Of a stretch of DNA of 10,274 nt, positions 1-5,767 are shown piece by piece. Both the position numbers and the translations under genes were made by a program. A model generated the notes under the pieces. The model saw only the letters and a list, made by a program, of their open reading frames with translations, was not told the DNA's origin and searched no databases. The stretch is from an uncultured Collinsella sp. Lineage in GTDB: Bacteria; Actinomycetota; Coriobacteriia; Coriobacteriales; Coriobacteriaceae. Position 1 is the first letter of the stretch. Each line of letters starts with the position of its first letter. The stretch is from positions 1 through 10,274 of the forward strand of contig UQTR01000073.1 of the NCBI GenBank assembly GCA_900544065.1, written 5' to 3'.

Positions 1-46
1 AGATGTCTTAGGGTCTCGTGGGCTCGGAGATGTGTATAAGAGACAG
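1..46. other. Sequencing adapter contamination (Nextera read-2 side, with index)
   Basis: This is not genomic DNA. Bases 28-46 are the Tn5 mosaic end AGATGTGTATAAGAGACAG. Bases 13-27 are the transposase adapter GTCTCGTGGGCTCGG. Bases 5-12 (GTCTTAGG) sit where the i7 index belongs, and AGAT at 1-4 matches the end of the P7 primer. The same block recurs in reverse complement at 10228-10274, so together they imitate a 46-bp terminal inverted repeat. Genomic sequence starts at about base 47, where the first gene is already open. Confidence 0.97.
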
Positions 47-1188
47 CATTCGATCTCATCCGCGGCACCAATGGCATCCCCGAGGACGTTGAGATTGAAG
101 TGCTCGATATCCTTGATTTTGGACGTATTAAATTCGACGGCAATAAGACCGCGGCTTCTTTTACGGGAGCCACGCGCCCCATTTACGACCTGACCTGGAG
201 ATATACACTTACGGGACATCTTCTCTGGGGTGGCGGCACGGCATGGTCGCGAATTATGTTCCCCGCCTTCAACGAATATATTCGTAGCCGCAGGCCCATA
301 GCCGTGGTCGCAACGCACATCACAGCAGCCAATGTTGCCGTGGGCGCTCGCGTAATTACGGGTATCGATTTTCCGGTCATCTGCGTACCGACCGACTACG
401 AAGTCGAAGGATGGTGGCCCCACAAGGACACCGATTTATTCTGTGTTGCCAACGAATTTATGGCCGAAACGCTGCGTCCGCGCAAGGTGCCCGAGGCAAA
501 GATTCGCATTACAGGCATCCCCATTCGCGCCGGATTCGACACGGATTACGATCGCGAGGAAGAGCTAGCCAAGTTCAACCTCCCCATCGACAAGACCGTC
601 GTGCTGGTAATGGCCGGCGCCAGTTTGCCTCAACCGTACGTTCGCTTTCGCGCGGCGATGGACCACACACTCCCCTTCCTGCGCAGCTTCGAAGACATGC
701 ACTTTGTCTTTTTGCCCGGCAAAGACGTGGAGTATGCCACCCGGCTGAAGACGCTCTTCGATGCCATGAAGCTCGAGAACGTCACGGTGTTGGACTATGT
801 CGACGACATGGCGGCCCTCATGCACGGCTGCGACCTGGCGATCCTCAAATCGGGCGGGCTCACCGTCACCGAGTGCCTATGCGCACACCTACCGATGATC
901 CTGCTGGGCAAATCATACGGCCAGGAAAAGGCCAACACAACGATGCTCACCGGCATGGGCGCCAGCATGCATGTCACCACCGCACGAGAACTCATCGTGA
1001 CGTTACGCCATCTCCACGATCATCCCGAGTCGCTCAAGGCACTGCTCATCAATGGCGAAGTGCTGCGCCGCCCCCGCGCAGCCGAAGACATAGCCATCGC
1101 AAGCATGGAGCTCGTAGGCAAGCCCCAAAAGCGCAAACGAGCCTTCTGCCGCTTCTACTGGGGCGGAAAACCTGCGCATATCCGCTAG
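47..1188 (+). CDS. MGDG synthase/MurG-like glycosyltransferase, 5'-truncated
   Basis: The reading frame is open from the adapter junction, and residues before the GTG at 100 (FDLIRGTNGIPEDVEIE) are normal for the family. That GTG is therefore internal, and the gene is cut by the contig end; about 379 residues remain. The N-terminal half resembles the MGDG-synthase domain, including VVATH, VICVPTDYEVEGWW and RITGIPIR (about 300-540). The glycine-rich start of the domain, which usually reads like GxGH, is missing. The C-terminal half carries the nucleotide-sugar loop LKSGGLTVTECL, then LPMILLGKSYGQEKAN (about 841-935), as in MurG and UgtP GT-B enzymes. Relatives move a sugar from a UDP-sugar to diacylglycerol or another lipid at the inner face of the membrane. 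The exact donor and acceptor cannot be read from sequence, so a cell-wall or glycolipid role is inference. It converges on dut across a 400-bp palindrome-rich gap. Confidence 0.82.
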
Positions 1189-1215
1189 GCGAAAGTCCGC
1201 TGCTCGACGGGAAAC

Positions 1216-1290
1216 GCCCTTATATCATTCCATGCTCAAACATTCTCGCTTCGCTTCGCTCGCTGCGAAACTGCGCGTGGAACGATATGT
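1216..1290 (+). repeat. Intergenic hairpin element, copy A
   Basis: This is an imperfect palindrome. ATATCATTCCATGC (1222-1235) pairs with GCGTGGAACGATAT (1275-1288) with two mismatches. The inner part holds TGCTCAAACATTCTCGC (1233-1249), three TCGCT units in tandem (1246-1260) and GCTGCGAAACTGCGCG (1262-1277). Both inner blocks recur exactly, in reverse complement, in copy B at 1499-1534. Copy A is longer than B in the middle by about 10-12 bases, because of the TCGCT units. It looks like a small non-coding repeat family similar in style to REP or MITE sequences. No transposase is nearby, and I do not recognise a named family. Confidence 0.8.
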
Positions 1291-1319
1291 GTGAGAGGTG
1301 GGCGGGCGGCTACTCGCTT

Positions 1320-1407
1320 GAAACAAAATTATCTTACTGGTTAGCCGGTGCGACAAAGGAACAATCGCTTTGTCGCACCGGCTAACCAGTATTAGATATT
1401 TTGTTTC
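1320..1407. terminator. Long perfect hairpin, probable bidirectional terminator
   Basis: A perfect 23-bp inverted repeat (1336-1358 with 1368-1390) encloses the 9-base loop GAACAATCG. A weaker outer stem continues it: GAAACAAAAT at 1320-1329 pairs with ATTTTGTTTC at 1398-1407. Read on either strand, a GC-containing stem is followed by an ATTTTGTTT run. It lies between the convergent stops of the glycosyltransferase (1188) and dut (1589), where one structure could end both transcripts. The T-run starts about 8-9 bases after the perfect stem instead of directly after it, so the terminator role is likely but not certain. The hairpin itself is certain. Confidence 0.6.
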
Positions 1408-1465
1408 TACCTTCGCAGGCTCTAACTGGGGCGAACCCGGCGTAGCCGCTAGCAAGTAAACGTAG

Positions 1466-1567
1466 CTCACCTGTGGGAGAGCCCTATATATCGTCCCGCG
1501 CGCAGTTTCGCAGCAACGCGAGAATGTTTGAGCACGGGATGATATATAGGGCTCTCCCACAGGTGAG
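1466..1567 (-). repeat. Intergenic hairpin element, copy B (inverted relative to copy A)
   Basis: Arms of 33 bp (1466-1498 and 1535-1567) are reverse complements with a single difference, which would be a G-U pair in top-strand RNA. The 36-base centre (1499-1534) contains, inverted, the two blocks found in copy A: GCGAGAATGTTTGAGCA at 1518-1534 and CGCGCAGTTTCGCAGC at 1499-1514. The stem is longer than in copy A, with an extra outer part carrying CTGTGGGAGAGCCC. It ends about 22 bases after the dut stop, so it could also protect or end the dut transcript. Nothing further is seen in 1408-1465. Confidence 0.85.
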
Positions 1568-1588
1568 CGAACGTAAGAGGCTATGCGA

Positions 1589-2032
1589 CTAAGCCACGCC
1601 GCTGGAGCCGAAGCCGCCGTTGCCTCGGTCGGTTTTGTCTAGTTCTTCTACTTCTACGAGGTTGACGGTGGGGACTTCTTGGATGACTAGTTGGGCTATG
1701 CGATCGCCTTTGTTGATTTGGATGTCGTTGGTGGGATCCAGGTTGATGAGGATAACCTTGAGTTCTCCTCGGTAGTGGGCGTCGATGAGGCCAGGCGTAT
1801 TGACTATAGACAGGCCCTGTTTGATGGCGAGACCGCTACGGGGCTGGACGAAGCCGGCGTAGCCATCGGGCAGGGCGATGGCCAGCCCAGTGGAGACCAG
1901 ACGGCGTTCAAAGGGCTTCAGGACGCAGTCCACGTTGGAGCGCAAATCCAAGCCGGCATCGGTGGGATGGGCGTATTTGGGAAGCTCGACGGTGGGGTCG
2001 AGACGCTTTATGTTGACGGTAATGTTGGGCAT
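1589..2032 (-). CDS. dut: dUTP diphosphatase (dUTPase)
   Basis: This enzyme hydrolyses dUTP to dUMP and pyrophosphate. That keeps uracil out of DNA and supplies dUMP for thymidylate synthesis; the family forms cytoplasmic trimers. All five dUTPase motifs are present in 147 residues, a normal length: 1, DAGLDL at 25-30; 2, PRSGLA at 64-69; 3, GLIDAHYRGE with catalytic Asp84 and uracil-stacking Tyr87; 4, GDRIAQLVI at 109-117; 5, the glycine-rich P-loop-like RGNGGFGSSG at 136-145. The ATG lies 4 bases after the nrdR stop, and the Shine-Dalgarno AAGGTGA overlaps that stop, so the two are co-translated. Codons ending in A (CTA, GTA, GAA) seem commoner near its 3' end than in neighbouring genes; I noted this only by eye. 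Confidence 0.97.
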   Translation of the reverse strand: MPNITVNIKRLDPTVELPKYAHPTDAGLDLRSNVDCVLKPFERRLVSTGLAIALPDGYAGFVQPRSGLAIKQGLSIVNTPGLIDAHYRGELKVILINLDPTNDIQINKGDRIAQLVIQEVPTVNLVEVEELDKTDRGNGGFGSSGVA

Positions 2033-2036
2033 GGAA

Positions 2037-2480
2037 TCACCTTAGCTTGTCGAGCTCTTGCAGAAACTCATCGACGTCTTTGAAATCGCGGTAGACCGAG
2101 GCAAAACGGATGTACGCCACCTTGTCGATCTTTGCCAAGCGCTTGAGCACCATGTCACCCAACTCATGGGACGTGACGGCCGTCAGTGTGCGAGAGCGCA
2201 GCTCGACCTCGATGTCGTCGATAATCTCATTGAGCTTCTTAGTGTCGATATCGCGTTTGATAGTGGCGCGCATCAAGCCGACGAGCAGCTTATTGCGATC
2301 GAACCGCTGCTTGGTTCCGTCTGACTTAATGACCTCGATTGGGTCTTCGCATCGCTCAAACGTTGTAAAGCGATAGTTACACGAGCAACATTCGCGACGG
2401 CGCTTAATGGTGTTATTTGACTCCTGCATACGAGAATCAACGACGCGGGTATGTGCCTTGCCGCATTTGGGACAGCGCAT
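2037..2480 (-). CDS. nrdR: Transcriptional repressor NrdR
   Basis: NrdR represses ribonucleotide reductase genes in response to the ATP/dATP balance. The N-terminal zinc ribbon has Cys3, Cys6, Cys31 and Cys34, with an extra Cys32 beside the third ligand. The basic IKRRREC stretch typical of the family precedes the second pair. The ATP-cone follows from about residue 46 (IEVIKSDGTKQRFDRNKL) to about 135. The length of 147 residues is usual. It sits 51 bp downstream of the LysM gene on the same strand, with no obvious terminator between, and 4 bases ahead of dut. A strong AGGAGG lies 4 bases before the ATG, and a 12-bp inverted repeat brackets this site (2475-2518). I see no NrdR box in the window, so its target operons lie elsewhere. 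Confidence 0.97.
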   Translation of the reverse strand: MRCPKCGKAHTRVVDSRMQESNNTIKRRRECCSCNYRFTTFERCEDPIEVIKSDGTKQRFDRNKLLVGLMRATIKRDIDTKKLNEIIDDIEVELRSRTLTAVTSHELGDMVLKRLAKIDKVAYIRFASVYRDFKDVDEFLQELDKLR

Positions 2481-2518
2481 GGTACCTCCTCTTAAACGAT
2501 AACAAGGGTACCATGCGC
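2475..2518 (-). promoter_or_regulatory. Inverted repeat enclosing the nrdR ribosome binding site and start codon
   Basis: GGTACCATGCGC at 2507-2518 and GCGCATGGTACC at 2475-2486 are perfect 12-bp reverse complements separated by 20 bases. In the nrdR transcript the downstream arm contains the last bases of the Shine-Dalgarno, the ATG and codon 2, and the loop holds the rest of the AGGAGG. If the transcript begins upstream of 2518, folding would hide the start codon. As DNA it could instead be an operator. Which of these applies cannot be told from sequence. Confidence 0.6.
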
Positions 2519-2531
2519 AGCGCGATAAAGA

Positions 2532-2984
2532 TTACGAACGAGCAGGAACCTTAAGATGCGCACCGGCGGCGAGCGAACCATGCTCCAGATGATTGACGTT
2601 ACGGATCATGTCGGAAGTCTCTTGCGTGGAAAGGCCTTCGATTGGATATTCCTCGGCAAGAGACCAAAGAGAATCGCCAGGCTGAACGCGAATGGTCTCG
2701 TAGGTAACGTTGGAAACGGACTCGGCATACGCGGCGTGACGAGCGCTAAAGACCGACGTAGCGAGGACAAAGAAGAGCGTAAGCGCAACGGCAACGGCGA
2801 CAATCGTCGGAACCTTCAGGGCAACGCGAGCTGGCGCGACTACAGCCTGCTGATTGCGGGCAGGCTTTACGGTCAAAGGCTGAAAGCCGGAGCGGCCACC
2901 CTGAACAACCGTAAAAGTGGGTTCTGCAGGCGTCTCAAGCTTAAGGGCAAGGTTTCCCTGGACCATATTCGTTGCGTTCATCAT
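2532..2984 (-). CDS. LysM membrane protein, likely SOS-induced division inhibitor (YneA/ChiZ-like)
   Basis: This 150-residue protein has three parts. A cytoplasmic N-terminal tail of about 58 residues is low in complexity. One transmembrane segment spans about 59-80 (VPTIVAVAVALTLFFVLATS). A single extracellular LysM domain covers about 95-148 (ETIRVQPGDSLWSLAEEY ... LKVPAR), which should bind peptidoglycan. It is divergent from lexA with LexA boxes between, as are yneA in Bacillus and Rv2719c (ChiZ) in Mycobacterium; both are damage-induced proteins that delay division. The order nrdR-LysM-lexA matches Mycobacterium. Function is inferred from architecture and position; no enzymatic domain is visible. 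Two adjacent ATGs exist (2984 and 2981). AGGAG lies 3 bases before the first and 6 before the second, so the second is equally or more plausible. Confidence 0.85.
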   Translation of the reverse strand: MMNATNMVQGNLALKLETPAEPTFTVVQGGRSGFQPLTVKPARNQQAVVAPARVALKVPTIVAVAVALTLFFVLATSVFSARHAAYAESVSNVTYETIRVQPGDSLWSLAEEYPIEGLSTQETSDMIRNVNHLEHGSLAAGAHLKVPARS

Positions 2985-3026
2985 GTTCTCCTCTCGCGTG
3001 TTTTGCTGAGAACAGTTTTATCAAGC

Positions 3027-3051
3027 CGCGCGGACAAAAATGTCTAGCGCG
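3027..3051 (-). promoter_or_regulatory. Hairpin in the leader of the LysM gene
   Basis: GACA (3033-3036) pairs with TGTC (3041-3044) around AAAA. After a one- or two-base interruption, CGCGC (3027-3031) pairs with GCGCG (3047-3051). It lies directly beside LexA box 1 and would be in the 5' untranslated part of the LysM mRNA if the proposed promoter is right. It does not match a LexA box. A role in mRNA stability or as a second operator is possible. Confidence 0.4.
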
Positions 3052-3065
3052 AGAACGAATGTTCG
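3052..3065. promoter_or_regulatory. LexA box 1
   Basis: AGAACGAATGTTCG matches the Gram-positive/actinobacterial SOS box pattern CGAAC-N4-GTTCG except at its first base. It covers the expected transcription start of the LysM gene. Its centre is exactly 28 bp from the centre of box 2. Confidence 0.9.
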
Positions 3066-3071
3066 GTTATT

Positions 3072-3099
3072 ATTATCTTCGAACAGTTGTTCCTGTCAA
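3072..3099 (-). promoter_or_regulatory. Promoter of the LysM gene
   Basis: On the minus strand TTGACA (top-strand 3094-3099) is followed after 16 bases by GATAAT (top-strand 3072-3077), a near-consensus sigma-70-type promoter. The spacer is occupied by LexA box 2 and the start region by box 1, so LexA binding should block it. The predicted start is near 3065, giving a leader of about 80 bases. The lexA promoter on the plus strand is less clear. The best guess is TTCGAA (3078-3083) with CAAAAT (3101-3106) at 17 bp. Confidence 0.65.
3080..3093. promoter_or_regulatory. LexA box 2
   Basis: CGAACAGTTGTTCC is a full match to the SOS box pattern CGAACRNNYGTTYC. It lies in the spacer of the LysM promoter and over the likely -35 region of lexA, so one site could repress both directions. 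Confidence 0.93.
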
Positions 3100-3107
3100 G
3101 CAAAATT

Positions 3108-3121
3108 CGAACATTTGTTTG
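3108..3121. promoter_or_regulatory. LexA box 3
   Basis: CGAACATTTGTTTG matches the SOS box with one weaker position in the right half. Its centre is 28 bp from box 2 and it lies 23 bases before the lexA start codon, where it should mainly control lexA. Confidence 0.88.
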
Positions 3122-3144
3122 ACATAGGTAGAGAGGATGCCCTG

Positions 3145-3789
3145 ATGGCTCGCAAAATTACCAAGCGTCAGCAGCAAATTTACGACTTCATCAAGGAATA
3201 TCAGCAGGAGAAGGGTTATCCGCCTAGCGTGCGCGAGATGGCTTCTGCCGTGGGCCTTTCCTCCCCCAGCACCGTGCACGCCCATCTATCTGCCCTTGAG
3301 GCTCGCGGGCTGCTCAAGCGCGATGCCACCAAACCGCGCGCCCTGGAACTCTTTAACGAGGATGGTTCCTCTGTCTCAATTTCTAAATCTGACGAGCCCA
3401 CCGCACCTCGCGGAACGGTCTCGCTACCGCTCGTTGGTCGCGTCGCGGCTGGGATTCCCATTCTGGCCGAGCAGAATATCGAAGACACGTTTACTATCCC
3501 GACCGAAATCGCCACTGATCAGGGTTCCTTTATCCTTGAGGTGCATGGGAGCTCAATGATCAATGTCGGCATCTTCAATGGCGATTACATCATCGTCCGT
3601 GAACAAAAAAGTGCCATGAACGGCGAAATTGTAGTGGCCATGATTGATGGTTCGGCGACCGTCAAGACGTTCTACAAGGAGCAGGGACGCGTACGCCTGC
3701 AGCCTGAGAATGACACCATGGAACCTATCTATGCAACGAATCCCGTTATCCTGGGCAAAGTCGTCGGCTTGATGCGTCGGTTCTCGTAA
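3145..3789 (+). CDS. lexA: LexA repressor
   Basis: This is the SOS master repressor. RecA filaments on single-stranded DNA trigger its self-cleavage. The protein has 214 residues. The winged-helix DNA-binding domain spans about 1-68 and includes YPPSVREMASAVGLSSPSTV. A linker follows, then the cleavage site Ala102-Gly103 in LVGRVAAGIP. The S24-type latent protease dyad is Ser137 (HGSSM) and Lys174 (ATVKTF). The frame stays open 35 codons upstream, but ATG 3145 is preferred: GAGAGG lies 8 bases before it, the MARKITKRQQQIYDFI beginning is typical, and the longer version would translate through all or part of the three LexA boxes. It is autoregulated through boxes at 3052-3121. Its stop overlaps the next start as TAATG. 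Confidence 0.98.
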   Translation: MARKITKRQQQIYDFIKEYQQEKGYPPSVREMASAVGLSSPSTVHAHLSALEARGLLKRDATKPRALELFNEDGSSVSISKSDEPTAPRGTVSLPLVGRVAAGIPILAEQNIEDTFTIPTEIATDQGSFILEVHGSSMINVGIFNGDYIIVREQKSAMNGEIVVAMIDGSATVKTFYKEQGRVRLQPENDTMEPIYATNPVILGKVVGLMRRFS

Positions 3790-4493
3790 TGCAAAAACGC
3801 ATAACCATCTTTGATACCGTCCGCGGGTTTACGATGATTTCTATGGCAGGTTTTCACGCTTGCTATGATTTCGCCTACCTGTACGGCTGGGATATGCCCT
3901 GGTTTACCCAGTCAGTCTTTCAAGACATCTGGCGCGCCAGCATCAGCTGGGTATTTTTGTTTATCGCCGGTTGGATGTGCACCCTTTCGCGCAACAATAT
4001 CAAACGTGCCGCCAAATACGCCTTAGCAGCACTCGTTGTCTGGTTGGCAACAACACTTGTCTCAGTCGACGATTCGGTTAATTTTGGCATCATCTACTGC
4101 ATGGCCGCATGCACCGGCATCGTAGCGTTGACCGATCCCGTCCTTAAGAAGATAACGGCGAGATGGGGCATGCCCCTATGCCTTATGTTGTTCGCAATCA
4201 CCTGGAGCATCCCCAAAACGATCTACCCTGTCCCCTACCTGGCGTGGCTGGGATTTCCGAGCCCTGGGTTTGTCTCAGGTGATTACTACCCCATCATCCC
4301 GTTTATCTTTATGTATCTTGCAGGATACTTCGCCGCACACATAGCGCAGAGTATCGATAAGACCGTCCCTAGCTGGGCCTACGCCAACCCCCTGCCGGCG
4401 CTCGCCAGCCTTGGACGCCATGCACTCCCCTTTTATCTGCTGCATCAGCCCATCATACTGGGTATTTTGGAGCTCGTCTACTCGGTGCGATAA
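3789..4493 (+). CDS. DUF1624/HGSNAT-like membrane acyltransferase
   Basis: This 234-residue, very hydrophobic protein has about six or seven membrane segments (roughly 14-31, 50-67, 74-92, 98-117, 128-147, 170-190, 208-230). The N-terminal pattern FDTVRGFTMISMAGFHACYD, with Asp9, Arg12 and His23, is characteristic of the heparan-alpha-glucosaminide N-acetyltransferase/DUF1624 family. So are LFIAGWMCTLSRNNIKRA (about 56-73) and DYYPIIPFIFMYLAG. Relatives are thought to transfer acetyl groups to sugars across the membrane; the bacterial substrate is unknown and I cannot assign one. The ATG shares a base with the lexA stop (TAATG) and has no evident Shine-Dalgarno, so it is probably coupled to lexA translation and could rise with the SOS response. 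Its last 16 bases overlap the hflX 3' end tail to tail. Confidence 0.85.
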   Translation: MQKRITIFDTVRGFTMISMAGFHACYDFAYLYGWDMPWFTQSVFQDIWRASISWVFLFIAGWMCTLSRNNIKRAAKYALAALVVWLATTLVSVDDSVNFGIIYCMAACTGIVALTDPVLKKITARWGMPLCLMLFAITWSIPKTIYPVPYLAWLGFPSPGFVSGDYYPIIPFIFMYLAGYFAAHIAQSIDKTVPSWAYANPLPALASLGRHALPFYLLHQPIILGILELVYSVR

Positions 4494-5767
4494 CGCTCGA
4501 GCCGCGGTGCAATACGAGCCGGCAGTTTCGCCACAATGCGAACGCCGTTCTCGAGATATTCTTCATGCAGAAGGGTTCCCTGCTCATGCACCAGCGTGAT
4601 GAGGGCGCCCTCGCGATACGGGATATCAGCGGAGAGCAACACATCGGTGGCAGCTGCCTCGCGAGCAATGCGATCAACGAGATCGTCGAATCCCTCGCCC
4701 GTTTGGGCCGAGAACAGAACGGCTTCCGGATAGCGACGACGGAAACTCAATCGATCAACGCTATCGAGAAGATCGATTTTATTGAAAACGGTCAGCGTTA
4801 AACGCTCTCCGGCGCCGATCTCATCAAGCACGCGGTCGACAGCCTCCAGCTGCCGCTCATAGTCCTCGTCAGACGCATCTACGACTTTGAGAATTAGATC
4901 GGCACCCAAAACCTCGGACAGCGTCGATTTAAAGGCATCGACCAGACCATGCGGCAGCTTTTGAATAAAGCCGACGGTATCGGTAATCGTCATGCCGCGA
5001 CCGCCGGGCAGACGATACGAACGCGTCGTCGGGTCGAGCGTAGCAAACAGCTTGTCCTGTGAAAGTACCGTAGAGCCGGTCAGACGATTGAGCAATGTCG
5101 ATTTACCGGCATTGGTATAACCGGCTAACGCGACGCGAAACGCCGGTGACTCAATGCGACTCTTGGATTGGACATCGCGACGCTGTTCAACCTGCTTGAG
5201 CTCACGACGAAGCGCAGCGATCTTATTACGAATGAGACGACGGTCGACCTCGAGCTGACTTTCGCCCTGACCAAAACGTGAGCCGATGCCGCCGCGCGTC
5301 TGCTCCTTGGCGAGATGGCTCCACATGCCACGCAGGCGAGGCAACAAATATTGAAGCTGTGCCAGCTGTACCTGCAGGCGTCCCTCACGCGTCTGAGCAT
5401 GCAGGCCAAAGATATCCAGGATCAGTGCTGTGCGATCGATAATCTTTACCGGCTCGCCCACGGCTTTCTCCAAATAGGATTGCTGCGAGGGGGTCAGGTC
5501 GTCGTCAAAAATAACGACATCGGCATCCATGCGATGCACCAGGCCGCAAAGCTCCTCTACCTTACCGGAACCGATAAACGATTTAGGATACGGCTTTACC
5601 AAACGCTGCGACAAGCGTGCCACGCACTGGGCACCAGCTGTGTGGGCAAGACGCTCCAGCTCATCGAGCGATCGATCGAGTGGCCATGCATTGTCGCGCC
5701 ACTCAACACCAACTAAAATGGCACGCTCGGGCTCGGGTGCCGTGGGAACAAGGGGGAAACGGGCCAT
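4478..5767 (-). CDS. hflX: GTPase HflX
   Basis: HflX is a ribosome-associated GTPase that splits or rescues stalled 70S ribosomes under stress. The N-terminal HflX domain includes GSGKVEEL (66-73) and IFDDDLTPSQQ (86-96). A helical ribosome-contact region follows, RLQVQLAQLQYLLPRLRG (130-147) with EQTRGGIGSRFGQGE to about 169. The G domain has G1 GYTNAGKS (216-223), G2 around ATLDPTTR (242-249), G3 DTVG (263-266), G4 NKID (329-332) and G5 SAQTG (353-357). The length of 429 residues is normal. The ATG overlaps the miaA stop as TAATG, with GAGG 7 bases before it. It is the last gene of its operon. The miaA-hflX linkage matches many bacteria, but hfq, often between them, is absent. Confidence 0.97.
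   Translation of the reverse strand: MARFPLVPTAPEPERAILVGVEWRDNAWPLDRSLDELERLAHTAGAQCVARLSQRLVKPYPKSFIGSGKVEELCGLVHRMDADVVIFDDDLTPSQQSYLEKAVGEPVKIIDRTALILDIFGLHAQTREGRLQVQLAQLQYLLPRLRGMWSHLAKEQTRGGIGSRFGQGESQLEVDRRLIRNKIAALRRELKQVEQRRDVQSKSRIESPAFRVALAGYTNAGKSTLLNRLTGSTVLSQDKLFATLDPTTRSYRLPGGRGMTITDTVGFIQKLPHGLVDAFKSTLSEVLGADLILKVVDASDEDYERQLEAVDRVLDEIGAGERLTLTVFNKIDLLDSVDRLSFRRRYPEAVLFSAQTGEGFDDLVDRIAREAAATDVLLSADIPYREGALITLVHEQGTLLHEEYLENGVRIVAKLPARIAPRLERYRTE

Noticed and set aside
100..102. GTG at 100 as start of the glycosyltransferase
   Set aside because: The frame is open to the adapter junction with family-like residues upstream, so the gene is truncated and this codon is internal.
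411..1385. 324-residue open frame overlapping the glycosyltransferase
   Set aside because: Arg/His/Pro-rich composition typical of a shifted frame in GC-rich DNA; it overlaps a clear gene and runs into the palindromes.
1225..1560. 111-residue minus-strand frame in the 1189-1588 gap
   Set aside because: It consists of the hairpin repeats read through; no ribosome binding site or recognisable motif.
3052..3121. Regular 28-bp spacing as a CRISPR array or origin iterons
   Set aside because: The units are only 14-bp SOS-box dyads next to lexA and the sequences between them are unrelated; no cas or rep gene is present.
3040..3144. LexA with a 35-residue N-terminal extension
   Set aside because: It would translate the LexA boxes, lacks a ribosome binding site and has no counterpart in the family.
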